Made by a program: the position numbers and the translations under genes. The notes under the pieces are model-generated. The model was not told the origin of the DNA. It was given only the letters and a program-made list of their open reading frames with translations, and ran no database searches. Shown piece after piece: positions 38,069 through 46,975 of a DNA stretch of 64,000 nucleotides. Source of the stretch: Pseudomonas sp. RIT-PI-AD (GTDB lineage: Bacteria; Pseudomonadota; Gammaproteobacteria; Pseudomonadales; Pseudomonadaceae). The stretch lies in contig NZ_JANZKU010000012.1 of the NCBI RefSeq assembly GCF_025642785.1, forward strand, positions 1 to 64,000, in the 5' to 3' direction. Position 1 is the first letter of the stretch; every line of letters starts with the position of its first letter.

Positions 38069-40363
38069 ATGAAACATCGTTTCGAAGTGAGTGGAATCCA
38101 CTTAGCCGTCGCACTCTCGAGTTCATTGTTCATCCAACCGGAAGTTGCCCTGGCCGAGGCAAAAGAGTCAGCGGCATCGACGCCCACCCTGGATACCGTC
38201 GTGGTCCAGGGGCAATCGAGCGACAGCGCCCGTGTGGGCGATGCCCGCCAGGAATCCGCGCCGGCTTCCAAGGGCACGCTGACCAAGACGCAACTGGAGA
38301 AATTCGTCGGCCTGGACAGCGCCGTGACCGGCGCCCTGAAATACCTGCCCGGCGTGCATGCCAGCGGCGGCGACAGCAGCGGCATCACCGAAGGCACGCT
38401 GAACATCCGCGGTTTCTCCCAGGACCAGCTGGGCTTCACCCGCGACGGCGTGCCGCTGAACGACCCGCAGTTCCTCACGCCCCACGCCGACTTCATGGGC
38501 GACCCGGAGAACTACGAGTCGGTCGCGGTGCTGTACGGCTCCTCGTCGATCAACGCGCCGACCCTCACCGCCAGCGGCGGCAGCGTGCAGATCCGCAGCC
38601 TGGCGCCGACCCGCGAGGCCGGCGCCCTGCTCAAGCAGAACGTCGGCAGCGACGACCTGCTGCGCACCTTCGCCCGGGTCAACACCGGCGAGTACGACGG
38701 CCTCTCCGCCTGGTTCTCCGCCTCGCGCACCACCGGCGAGCTGTGGGACGACAGCGACGGCGAGCTGTCCTCCAACCGCTACGAGGGCAACCTGCAATAC
38801 GAATGGGGCAACCGCAACCGGATCAACGCGATCTTCTCCAGCTTCCTGATGCGCTCCAACAGCTACAAGCACCCGACCCTCGCCGAATACCGCGCCAGCG
38901 ACTACGACAGCGGCTACCCCGAAGCCGTCTTCCCCACCCGGGGCGGCACCAACGGCGTCGCCGACCGCAGCATCCCGGGCGAGAGCGCCGCGGCGTCCCG
39001 GGCCGACTTCAAGATCCAGACCTATGCGCTGAACGGCCTGTTCAACCTTGGCGACAACCTCCAACTGAAGGTCGACCCCTATTTCGTCCGGGTCACCGAC
39101 GGCACCGCGGCGGTGGCCGTGGTGCCGGTCTCCGAACCGAACACCGGCAGCGATCTCAATGGCGACGGCGACCGCCTCGATCCCATGGTGACCGGCGCCC
39201 TGAGCGTCTACCCCACCCAATACCGGATCGGCTCCAGCAACAGCCTCGACCTCACCCTCAACGAGGCCCACACGCTGCAATTCGGCCTGTGGACCGACTA
39301 CACCCATGCCGACAACCGGATGGCGGTCATCCCGATCAAGGGCAACGGCAAGCCGGCCAGCCTCGACGGCAGCCACCCGCTGCGCGATGCCCGGGGCAAC
39401 CCGGTGTACTTCACCGACCAGAAGAACGAGATCACCACCCAGAAGCTCTGGGCCCAGGACACCTGGGACATTTCCCCCGACCTCAGCCTCATCGGCGGCC
39501 TGGCCTGGCAACACACCGAACTCAAGGGCGGCGACCGCCTGAGCGGCTTCGCCGACAGCGTCGACTACCAGCGCTTCCTGCCCAGCCTGAGCCTGAGCTA
39601 CCAGCTCGACCGGCGCCAGCAGCTCTACTACAACACCACTTCGAACATCCGCGTGCCGGCGGTGGCCTCGGTCTACGGCCGCCGCGACGGCAGCGCCAAG
39701 CAGAAGCCGGAGCTGACCTGGAACCAGGAACTCGGCTGGCGCTACGCCACCGACGGGCTGCTGCTCAGCGCGGCGCTGTTCTACGACCGCTTCAAGGACC
39801 GCCAGGCGGCCTTCGAACAGGTCACCGGGGTGACCTCCTACTTCAACGCCGGCGACGTCATCACCCGCGGCCTGGAACTGGCGGTCAACGGTCTGCTGCC
39901 GGGCCACTTCACCTACTTCGGTTCCTGGACCTACCTGCGCTCCACCCAGGACGACGACTACAGCGCCGCCGGGGTAACCCTGGACACCTCCGGCAAGCAG
40001 CTCTACGACGCGCCCCGGCATCTGCTCAGCGCCGGCGTCGGCTACGACGACCAGACCTTCTACGCCAACCTGCTGGGCCGCCACACCGGCGCCTTCTATG
40101 GCGACCTGGCCAACGACGAGCGCATCGGCGGCTACACGGTCTTCGACGCCAACCTGGGCTACCGCCTGAAGGGCCTGAGCCCGGCGCTGAAGCGGACCAC
40201 CCTGACCCTCAACCTGAACAACCTCTTCGACAAGCACTACCTGGCCGGGGTGAATTCCGGCGCGGTCTCCGCCACCCCGGACGACGGCGAGTTCTACAGC
40301 GCGCCCAAGTACCACCGGGGGGCACCGCGCTCCCTGGTAGCCGGCATCGCCGTCGAGTTCTAG
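38069..40363 (+). CDS. TonB-dependent outer-membrane receptor 2
   Basis: A 764-residue receptor. A signal peptide (to about residue 30) precedes a TonB-box-like TLDTVVVQG, a plug (GALKYLPGVHASGGDSSGITEGTLNIRGFSQDQLGFTRDGVPLND) and a barrel ending VAGIAVEF with the terminal Phe. GTTGAGAAAACC provides a weak ribosome site. It is followed after 48 bases by the GMC oxidoreductase gene, so receptor and oxidation enzymes are probably co-expressed. Its ligand is unknown and its sequence is only distantly related to receptor 1. Confidence 0.9.
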   Translation: MKHRFEVSGIHLAVALSSSLFIQPEVALAEAKESAASTPTLDTVVVQGQSSDSARVGDARQESAPASKGTLTKTQLEKFVGLDSAVTGALKYLPGVHASGGDSSGITEGTLNIRGFSQDQLGFTRDGVPLNDPQFLTPHADFMGDPENYESVAVLYGSSSINAPTLTASGGSVQIRSLAPTREAGALLKQNVGSDDLLRTFARVNTGEYDGLSAWFSASRTTGELWDDSDGELSSNRYEGNLQYEWGNRNRINAIFSSFLMRSNSYKHPTLAEYRASDYDSGYPEAVFPTRGGTNGVADRSIPGESAAASRADFKIQTYALNGLFNLGDNLQLKVDPYFVRVTDGTAAVAVVPVSEPNTGSDLNGDGDRLDPMVTGALSVYPTQYRIGSSNSLDLTLNEAHTLQFGLWTDYTHADNRMAVIPIKGNGKPASLDGSHPLRDARGNPVYFTDQKNEITTQKLWAQDTWDISPDLSLIGGLAWQHTELKGGDRLSGFADSVDYQRFLPSLSLSYQLDRRQQLYYNTTSNIRVPAVASVYGRRDGSAKQKPELTWNQELGWRYATDGLLLSAALFYDRFKDRQAAFEQVTGVTSYFNAGDVITRGLELAVNGLLPGHFTYFGSWTYLRSTQDDDYSAAGVTLDTSGKQLYDAPRHLLSAGVGYDDQTFYANLLGRHTGAFYGDLANDERIGGYTVFDANLGYRLKGLSPALKRTTLTLNLNNLFDKHYLAGVNSGAVSATPDDGEFYSAPKYHRGAPRSLVAGIAVEF

Positions 40364-40411
40364 CCCGTTCCCCCACCACGCCGGAGCCTCGCGCCCCGGC
40401 CCGGAGGCTCC

Positions 40412-42004
40412 ATGTCTACTGCGTACGATTACCTCATCGTCGGCGGCGGCAGCGCCGGCTGCGTGCTGGCCAACCGGCTGTCCGCCGACCCGGAGCGGCG
40501 CGTCCTGCTGATCGAGGCCGGGGCGGACACGCCACCCGGCGCCACCCCGGCGGAGATCCTCGATGGCCTCAATCCCTTCCGTCTGCGCCTGGAAATGCGC
40601 GAGCGCTACTTCTGGCCGGATCTGACGGTCCGCCACGGCGCGCAGGCCGGGGATACGCCGCGCCCGCTGAACTTCCTCGAACAGGCGCGGGTGCTGGGGG
40701 GCGGCTCCAGCGTCAACGTCCTGGTGGCCAACCGTGGCCTGCCCCGGGACTACGACCAGTGGGCGGCCCTGGGCGCCGAGGGTTGGTCCTGGGCCGAGGT
40801 ACTGCCTTACTTCCGCACGCTGGAGCGCGACACCGACTACGACAACGCGCTACATGGCCAGGAGGGGCCGATCCCCATCAGCCGGATATCGCCCGCCGAC
40901 CGCACCCCGTTCACCCGCGCGGTGATCGAGGCGCTGGCGGCCGAAGGCCTGGACGACATCGGCGACCAGAACGGCGTGTTCGAGGACGGCTACTTCGCGC
41001 CGGCGGTGAACCTGGAGAACGGCCAACGGGTGTCCAGCGCCCGTGGCTACCTGGACGAACGGGTGCGCGCCCGGCCCAACCTGAGCCTCTGGACCGACAG
41101 CCAGGTGCTGGCGCTGCTGCGTGACGGCTCGCGCATCCAGGGGGTGGAGCTGCTGCGCGACGGCCAGCGCGTGCGGGTGCGGGCCAGCGAAGTGCTGCTC
41201 GCCGCCGGCGCCCTGCACTCCCCGGCGCTGCTGCTGCGCAGCGGCATCGGGCCCGCCGCGCACCTGCGCGACCTGGGCATCGAGGTGGTCGCCGATCGCC
41301 CCGGCGTCGGCCGCAACCTCTGGGAGCACAGTTCCATCGGCACCCTGGCCCCGCTGGGCGACGCCGCCCGCGCCGACGCGCGCCTGCTGCGCCCCGGCAC
41401 CTCCCACCAGTTGGGCATCCGCCTGTCCTCCGGGGTGGACCCGACGGTGCCGTCGGACCTCTACCTGGCCATCGGCGCCGACGCCCAGCGCAACGTCGCC
41501 CACGCCCTGGTGTGGATCAACAAGCCCAGTTCCCATGGCCACCTGCACCTGCGCGACCGCGACCCGGCGAGCCCGCCCCAGGTGGATTTCAACCTGCTCT
41601 CCGACCCCCGCGACCTGCAACGCCTGCGGGTCGCCCTGCAAACCTTCCAGCGGCTGTTCCGGCACCCGAGCCTGGCGCGCTACGACCTGCGCCTGCACCT
41701 GACACCCTTCGCCGTGCCGCAACCCGGCGGCCCGGCGCTGGCCGAGCTGCTGGCCGACGACACGGCCCTGGAGCGCTACTTGCGCGGCCAGGTGGGCGGC
41801 GTCTGGCACCCCAGCGGCAGTTGCCGCATGGGCCGCGCCGACGACCCCCTGGCGGTGGTGGACAGCGCCGGCCGGGTATACGGCGTCCAGGGCCTGCGGG
41901 TGGTGGATGCCTCGATCATGCCGGTGATCCCCACCGCCAATACCAACCTGCCGACCCTGATGCTCGCCGAGAAACTCGCCGATGCCATCCGCGCCGGCGC
42001 CTGA
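40412..42004 (+). CDS. GMC family FAD-dependent alcohol oxidoreductase
   Basis: A 530-residue glucose-methanol-choline oxidoreductase. It has YLIVGGGSAGCVLANRL (FAD fold, G11-G16), the GMC signature around RVLGGGSSVNVLVANRG, the second signature GALHSPALLLRSGIGP and the catalytic pair His466 (WHPSGSCRMG) and Asn510 (TANTNLP). It should oxidise a primary alcohol to an aldehyde in the cytoplasm. An aldehyde dehydrogenase follows after 11 bases, giving a two-step alcohol-to-acid module. Choline is the best-known substrate of relatives but is not implied here. Confidence 0.92.
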   Translation: MSTAYDYLIVGGGSAGCVLANRLSADPERRVLLIEAGADTPPGATPAEILDGLNPFRLRLEMRERYFWPDLTVRHGAQAGDTPRPLNFLEQARVLGGGSSVNVLVANRGLPRDYDQWAALGAEGWSWAEVLPYFRTLERDTDYDNALHGQEGPIPISRISPADRTPFTRAVIEALAAEGLDDIGDQNGVFEDGYFAPAVNLENGQRVSSARGYLDERVRARPNLSLWTDSQVLALLRDGSRIQGVELLRDGQRVRVRASEVLLAAGALHSPALLLRSGIGPAAHLRDLGIEVVADRPGVGRNLWEHSSIGTLAPLGDAARADARLLRPGTSHQLGIRLSSGVDPTVPSDLYLAIGADAQRNVAHALVWINKPSSHGHLHLRDRDPASPPQVDFNLLSDPRDLQRLRVALQTFQRLFRHPSLARYDLRLHLTPFAVPQPGGPALAELLADDTALERYLRGQVGGVWHPSGSCRMGRADDPLAVVDSAGRVYGVQGLRVVDASIMPVIPTANTNLPTLMLAEKLADAIRAGA

Positions 42005-42015
42005 GGAGCCTTGCC

Positions 42016-43425
42016 ATGTCCCGCCACGACCTGCTGATCAACGGCCAGCTGCACCCAGCGGCTGTCTACGACGACGTATTCGACCCCGCCAGCGGCGAGC
42101 CGGTGGGCCAGGCCGCCCGCGCCAGCCTGGACCAGGTGGAGCAGGCGGTGGCCGCCGCGGCCCGCGCGCTGCCGGCCTGGGCCCGGGCGCCCGAGGCGCG
42201 CCGCCTGAGCCTGGCCGCCGCGGCGACGCGCGTACGTGAGCACGCCGCGGCGCTGGCCGAATTGGTGACCCGCGAGCAGGGCCGGCCGCTGCACGCCACC
42301 CGCCAGGAAATCGCCGGGGTGGCGGCCACCCTGGATCACTACGCCAGCCTGGAATTCCCCGCCGACACCATTCTCCAGGACGACGACGAGCGTCTGGTGC
42401 GCCTCGTCCGCCGGCCCCTGGGGGTGGTGGCGGCCATCACCCCGTGGAACGTCCCGCTGATCCTGCTGGTGCTGAAGCTGGCGCCGGCGCTGCACGCCGG
42501 CAACACCCTGGTGGCCAAGCCGTCGGAGCACACGCCGCTGTCCACCCTGCTGCTGGCCAGCCTGCTGCGCGACCTGTTCCCCGCCGGGGTGCTCAACCTG
42601 GTCGCCGGCGATGGCGCGGTGGGCGAGCACCTGGCGCGCCAGCCGGCGGTGCGCCACATCACCTTCACCGGCAGCGTCGCCACCGGCAAGCGCCTGTACG
42701 CCGGCGCCGCCGACGACCTCAAGCGGCTGACCCTGGAACTGGGCGGCAACGACGCCGCCCTGGTGCTGGAGGACGCCGACGTCGCGGCCATCGCCGAGCC
42801 GCTGTTCTGGGGCGCGTTCTGGAACAGTGGCCAGGTGTGCTTCGCCATCAAGCGCCTGTACGTCCACGAGCGCCTGTTCGAGCCGCTGCTGGCCGCCCTG
42901 GTGGCCCGCGCCGAGCGCACCCGCCTCGGCCACGGGCTGGACCCGCAGACCGAGCTGGGCCCGCTGAGCAACCGCCAGCAACTGGAGCGGGTCGAGGCGC
43001 TGGTGGCAGACGCCCGCCGCCAGGGCGCGCGCATCCACAGCGGCGGCCGGCGCCTGGAAGGGCCCGGCCTGTTCTACCCGCCGACCCTGGTCAGCGGCAT
43101 CGGCGCCGGGGTCGCGCTGGTGGACGAGGAACAGTTCGGCCCGGTGCTGCCGGTGATTCCCTTCCGCGACGTGGAAGACGCCATCGCCCAGGCCAACGCC
43201 AGCCCCTACGGCCTCGGCGCCTCGGTCTGGACCGCCGACCGCCTTCGCGGCGAAGCCCTGGCGGCGCGCCTGGACGCCGGCCTGGCCTGGGTCAACCAGC
43301 ACCTGCACATCCAGCCCGGCGCGCCCAAGGGCGGGCATAAGTGGAGCGGCCTCGGCTACGAGGGCGGCCAGCGCGGCTACGACGCCTTCAGCGAATTGCA
43401 GGTCCTGAACATCGCGCGGCGCTGA
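42016..43425 (+). CDS. NAD(P)-dependent aldehyde dehydrogenase
   Basis: A 469-residue ALDH superfamily enzyme with the catalytic Cys275 (SGQVCFAIKR), the general-base Glu241 (LTLELGGND), the PWNVPL segment and the AGNTLVAKPSEHTP cofactor loop. ITFTGSVATGK is the NAD-fold glycine motif. GAGGAG precedes the start. Coupled with the GMC enzyme it would convert an aldehyde to its acid. The relatives are aldehyde dehydrogenases acting on small aliphatic aldehydes; substrate not determinable. Confidence 0.93.
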   Translation: MSRHDLLINGQLHPAAVYDDVFDPASGEPVGQAARASLDQVEQAVAAAARALPAWARAPEARRLSLAAAATRVREHAAALAELVTREQGRPLHATRQEIAGVAATLDHYASLEFPADTILQDDDERLVRLVRRPLGVVAAITPWNVPLILLVLKLAPALHAGNTLVAKPSEHTPLSTLLLASLLRDLFPAGVLNLVAGDGAVGEHLARQPAVRHITFTGSVATGKRLYAGAADDLKRLTLELGGNDAALVLEDADVAAIAEPLFWGAFWNSGQVCFAIKRLYVHERLFEPLLAALVARAERTRLGHGLDPQTELGPLSNRQQLERVEALVADARRQGARIHSGGRRLEGPGLFYPPTLVSGIGAGVALVDEEQFGPVLPVIPFRDVEDAIAQANASPYGLGASVWTADRLRGEALAARLDAGLAWVNQHLHIQPGAPKGGHKWSGLGYEGGQRGYDAFSELQVLNIARR

Positions 43426-43458
43426 GCCGCGCGTCCTTTCTCCCGACGAGATCCCCCC

Positions 43459-44652
43459 ATGCGTACCGGAAGCTGGCCCTCGACTCTGCTCATCCTTACC
43501 TTCGCCGTGGTCATCGCGGCCTGTCATGGCAAGACCATCCTGTTGGTGGCCGATATCGCCCAGGCGTTCTCGGTCTCCCCGGCCCACGCCAGTTGGGTGG
43601 TCTCGGCGGTGGCGATCGTCGCGGCCCTGGCCTCGCCCCTGGTCAACTGGGGCGTCGCCCGGGTCGGCGAGCGCACGGCCATCGTCGCCGGGCTGCTGCT
43701 GGCCGCCGCCTGCAGCTACCTGGCCAGCCGCAGCGAAGCCTTCGAATGGCTGCTGGCCCTGCGCGTCGTCGAAGGCGCCGGCTATATCAGCGTGGTACTG
43801 GCGGCCCTGGCGCTGCTGATGCACACCACCGAGGGCGGGCGCCGCACCACCGCCCTGGCCTTCTGGTCGGTGGCCTCGCCGCTGGGCGGCGCCATCGCCA
43901 TCTTCGCGGTGGCGCCTTACGTGGGCGGCCAGCACGGCGAATGGCGGCTGGCCTTCAGCGGCCATGCCCTGGTGCTGCTGCTCCTGCTGTTGGCGACGCC
44001 GTTGCTGCCGGCGCACAACTTGGCGAACCGCCGCGAACGCAAACCCCTGGGGCAGGCGCTGCGCCTGTACGGCGACCCCTCGGTGCTGCGCCTGGCCCTG
44101 GCGGTGGGCGCGCCGCTGACCGTGGCCCTGGGCCTGGTGACCATCACCCCGGACTATTTCATCCACCACCTGGGGGTGGCGCCGGCCACCATCGGCCTGA
44201 TCTCCACCCTGGGCATCCTGAGCAGCGTGCTGGCCGGGCTGTTCGCCGGCTTCGTGCTGAACCTGCGGCGGGTCGGCCCGCTGGCGGTGGTGGGCGGCGC
44301 CCTGCTCGGGGTGGCCCTCGAAGTGCTGGTGTTCCTCCCCGGCATCCCGTCCACCACCGCCATCCTGGCCAAGATCGCCCAGGGTTTCTTCGGCAGCTTC
44401 GTGGTCGCCTGGGTCTTCACCAGCATCCCGAAGATGAGCCGCGAAGGCGACGTGATGGGCGCCGGCGGTATCGCCGAGCAGGCGCTGTACCTGTCGATGT
44501 TCCTCGGCCCGGTGCTGCTGTTCCCGCTGTTCAGCCTGCCCTCGCGCGTGCCCTTCCTCTGCGTGCTGGTGGTCGCCAGCCTGCTGCCGCTGTTCCTGGT
44601 GCCCCTGGGCCTGCGCCCGGCGAGCCGGGTCCCGCCCGCGACGGCCAGCTAG
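43459..44652 (+). CDS. MFS transporter
   Basis: A 397-residue twelve-helix major facilitator protein. Residues 8-26 form the first helix with a HGKTILLVADIAQAF loop, and a basic-residue motif (NRRERKPLGQALRLYGDP) occupies the central loop. It is the last gene of the receptor-GMC-ALDH set, ahead of a strong terminator, and may move the pathway's substrate or product across the inner membrane. Direction cannot be told from sequence. Confidence 0.88.
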   Translation: MRTGSWPSTLLILTFAVVIAACHGKTILLVADIAQAFSVSPAHASWVVSAVAIVAALASPLVNWGVARVGERTAIVAGLLLAAACSYLASRSEAFEWLLALRVVEGAGYISVVLAALALLMHTTEGGRRTTALAFWSVASPLGGAIAIFAVAPYVGGQHGEWRLAFSGHALVLLLLLLATPLLPAHNLANRRERKPLGQALRLYGDPSVLRLALAVGAPLTVALGLVTITPDYFIHHLGVAPATIGLISTLGILSSVLAGLFAGFVLNLRRVGPLAVVGGALLGVALEVLVFLPGIPSTTAILAKIAQGFFGSFVVAWVFTSIPKMSREGDVMGAGGIAEQALYLSMFLGPVLLFPLFSLPSRVPFLCVLVVASLLPLFLVPLGLRPASRVPPATAS

Positions 44653-44663
44653 CCTGGAAACGG

Positions 44664-44690
44664 AAAAGCCCTCCTGAGAGGGCTTTTTTC
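44664..44690 (+). terminator. strong rho-independent terminator after the MFS gene
   Basis: AAAAGCCCTC and GAGGGCTTTT form a 10-base-pair stem with loop CTGA followed by a U-run (TTTTTT), 12 bases after the MFS stop. It separates the first island operon from the aldolase-like gene, which is transcribed towards it. Confidence 0.93.
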
Positions 44691-44711
44691 TTTTGCATGC
44701 CGGGTTGCGGC

Positions 44712-45446
44712 TCAGGCCGCGGCGTCCAGCAGCTTCTGCCCTTCCGCCCACAGGCCGGTCATCTTCCATTGCTGCTCCAGCACGCCCGGGCCGAATTCCT
44801 TGGAACCGCCGAACGGCTCGGCCAGCGCCTGGAAGTAGGCGCCTTCCTCGATCAGCAGGATCAGCCGCCCGACCTGCAGGATGCTCTCGCCCCAGAAGGT
44901 GGCGCCGCCATTGGCCTCGAGAATCGCCGGGGTATGCGGGTTCTCCTGGATGCGCTCGACGATGAAGTCCTGCTCCGGCTGACGCCGGTCGATGTAGATG
45001 GGCAGTTCCCGCGCCAGGGTCACCCGCTGGGAGGCCGCGTAGCGGATCGGCAATACCCGGTGGGCGCTGGCCCAGCCGCCGAGGTAGGGCGTGTGGACGT
45101 GGCTGACGATGTTGACCTCCGGGCGCTGCCGGAAGATCGCCGCATAGCGTTGGCCGTTGCCGCCGGCCTTGCGGCCGCTCAGCGGCGAGGCGCCCTCGGT
45201 GGTTTCGTCCAATACCACCTCGCCGGCGTAGCTGGCGACCACCGCACGGATCGACGGGTCGTCCGCCCAGGGGCTCGGGGCGTGCAGCGCCAGCACCAGG
45301 TCGGTGTCGGGGATGCGCGCGTACACCTGGAAGGTGTTGGTCGCGGTGAGGGTGCCGGTTTCCTTGAGCACCCGGAAGGCCTTGGCGAAGTCACGCCTGG
45401 CCTGGTCGAGATGGTCGAGCGATTGCGGGGAAAGGCTGGCGGTCAT
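44712..45446 (-). CDS. class II aldolase/adducin-like protein with incomplete metal site
   Basis: A 244-residue protein of the class II aldolase fold (FucA/AraD/MtnB-like). The HVH metal pair is present (H116, H118 in SHVHTP), but the third ligand, normally His in an NHG motif, is Gly (ANGG, residues 178-181). The GEVVLDETTEGASPLSGRK stretch holds the region where the catalytic acid sits. AGGAG precedes the ATG. It is divergent from the monooxygenase operon and may cleave or epimerise a sulfur-free carbon product, or act as a non-catalytic protein. Function not assigned. Confidence 0.75.
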   Translation of the reverse strand: MTASLSPQSLDHLDQARRDFAKAFRVLKETGTLTATNTFQVYARIPDTDLVLALHAPSPWADDPSIRAVVASYAGEVVLDETTEGASPLSGRKAGGNGQRYAAIFRQRPEVNIVSHVHTPYLGGWASAHRVLPIRYAASQRVTLARELPIYIDRRQPEQDFIVERIQENPHTPAILEANGGATFWGESILQVGRLILLIEEGAYFQALAEPFGGSKEFGPGVLEQQWKMTGLWAEGQKLLDAAA

Positions 45447-45786
45447 GGTGCGCTCCTGTCTGGATGTCGAACGCCTCGCGCGGGGCACGGGCCCGGGTTG
45501 CCGAGCAGGACTTATGCCAGCCCCGCTTTCCCATACGAATCAGTCACTTACTTAATGAAACCGACACCGTCCGGGCGTTCGCCGCCGTTCCTGCTGCGAC
45601 CTCAGCAGCCGCTGCTGGGTGCGTGCTGCTGCGCCAGCAGAGCGGCCGGCCGCGACCCCCGCCAATCCGCCGCAGGCCCCGTGCCGCCTGGCTCGCGGGC
45701 TTCCGGCACAGCCCTTGCTCTCCTGCTGCGCAACCTGCGTACAACCGTTGTAGGCCTTTTCTCGACGCAGCCACTGGAGCACTACC
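45447..45786. promoter_or_regulatory. divergent promoter region of aldolase-like and monooxygenase genes
   Basis: A 340-base gap with an AT-richer segment at about 45531-45560 that may hold the minus-strand promoter and the palindrome described at 45740-45752. I see no reliable -35/-10 pair and no small gene in it. Confidence 0.5.
45740..45752. promoter_or_regulatory. candidate operator, 13-base palindrome
   Basis: TACAACCGTTGTA is a perfect 6-base inverted repeat around a central C, 34 bases before the monooxygenase ATG. The location in a divergent regulatory gap suits a repressor or activator site; no regulator gene is nearby. Confidence 0.45.
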
Positions 45787-46953
45787 ATGAGCACCGAATT
45801 TTTCTGGCGTCTGCCGCTGGGTAGCGATGGTCCCTATCTGGCATCGGACAAGAACAACCGCGGCAGCCACCTGCAGCGTCCCGGTCACATCGCCCCCGGG
45901 CGCCTGCCCGATGGCGAACCGGACGGCTTCACCTACATCGACTACATCGCCCAGGTGGCCAAGGCCGCGGAGCTCGCGGGCTTCGAGGGCGCCCTGCTGC
46001 CCACCGGGCCGGAGCCCTGGATCGCCGCCGCGGCCCTGGCCCGGGAGACCCGCCGGATCAAGTTCCTGATCGCTTTCCAGGCCACCTGGACGCTGCCGGC
46101 CTACGCCGCCCAGCAGGCGGCGATCCTCCAGCACCTCAGCCACGGCCGCCTGGAGTGGAACATCATCACCGGCGGCAACCCCGCCAGCCAGCGCGCCAAC
46201 GGCGACTTCCTCGAGCACGACAAGCGCTACCGGCGCACCGGCGAGTTCCTCGACATCATCGACGGCCTGTGGAACAACGAACACTTCAGCTACCAGGGTG
46301 ACATCTATCAGTTGGAGAACGGCTCGCTGCCCCTCGCCCTGAAGCGGGAGCGCAAGCCCGGCGTCTATTTCTCCGGCTTCTCCGATGCCGCCCTGGAGGT
46401 CGCCGCCCGCCACGCCGACGTCTACCTCAATTGGGCCGAGCCGGTGGACAAGCTCAAGCCGCACATCGAGCGCGTGCGCGAGCTGGCCGCCAAGCAAGGC
46501 CGCGAAGTGCGCTTCGGCATCCGCATCGACCTGTTCGCCCGGGAGACCGAGGACGCCGCCTGGAGCGAACTGCGCCGCCAGTACGAGCGCATCGACGCCA
46601 AGACCAGCGCCTTCATCAAGCACTTCGCCAGCGGCTCCGACTCGGTCGGCGCGGCGCGGCAGAACGCCTACCACCAGAACGCCGAGCGCTTCGACGACCT
46701 GATCATCGGGCCGAACCTCTGGGCCGGTTTCGGCAAGGCCAAGCCCGGCCCCACGGTGGGCCTGGTGGGCAGCCACGAGAACGTCGCCGAACGCCTGGCC
46801 GAGTACCGCGACGCCGGCTTCTCCACCTTCATCCTGGCCGGCAACCCGCACCTCGAAGAAGCCCTGCGCATCGGCCAGGAGGTCCTGCCCCTGGTGCACG
46901 GCCACCCGGCCCAGCGCGCCACCCCGCCCGCCACGCTGAAAGCCAGTGCCTGA
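45787..46953 (+). CDS. SsuD-like FMN-dependent monooxygenase (LLM class)
   Basis: A 388-residue luciferase-like TIM-barrel monooxygenase closest in pattern to SsuD: ILQHLSHGRLEWNIITGGNP, FLEHDKRYRRTGEF, FGIRIDLFARETEDAAW, PNLWAGFG and PHLEEALRIG. Several active-site positions I recall for E. coli SsuD differ: the PTGRSC Cys is absent, the RLH His is Asp, and the SGYPHLEEA Tyr is Asn. So it may attack a sulfone or related C-S bond rather than a simple sulfonate. It uses FMNH2; no reductase gene (SsuE) is in the island. A desulfinase gene follows after 22 bases. Confidence 0.88.
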   Translation: MSTEFFWRLPLGSDGPYLASDKNNRGSHLQRPGHIAPGRLPDGEPDGFTYIDYIAQVAKAAELAGFEGALLPTGPEPWIAAAALARETRRIKFLIAFQATWTLPAYAAQQAAILQHLSHGRLEWNIITGGNPASQRANGDFLEHDKRYRRTGEFLDIIDGLWNNEHFSYQGDIYQLENGSLPLALKRERKPGVYFSGFSDAALEVAARHADVYLNWAEPVDKLKPHIERVRELAAKQGREVRFGIRIDLFARETEDAAWSELRRQYERIDAKTSAFIKHFASGSDSVGAARQNAYHQNAERFDDLIIGPNLWAGFGKAKPGPTVGLVGSHENVAERLAEYRDAGFSTFILAGNPHLEEALRIGQEVLPLVHGHPAQRATPPATLKASA

Positions 46954-46975
46954 CCCGACGCCAAGGAGCCGCCCC

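Noticed and set aside
38168-40636. Long minus-strand frame opposite TonB receptor 2
   Set aside because: Antisense to a receptor with signal peptide, plug and terminal Phe; no family features.
41776-44769. About 1000-codon minus-strand frame across the GMC, ALDH and MFS genes
   Set aside because: Shadow of three convincing plus-strand genes; repetitive Gln/Gly/Arg translation without recognisable motifs.
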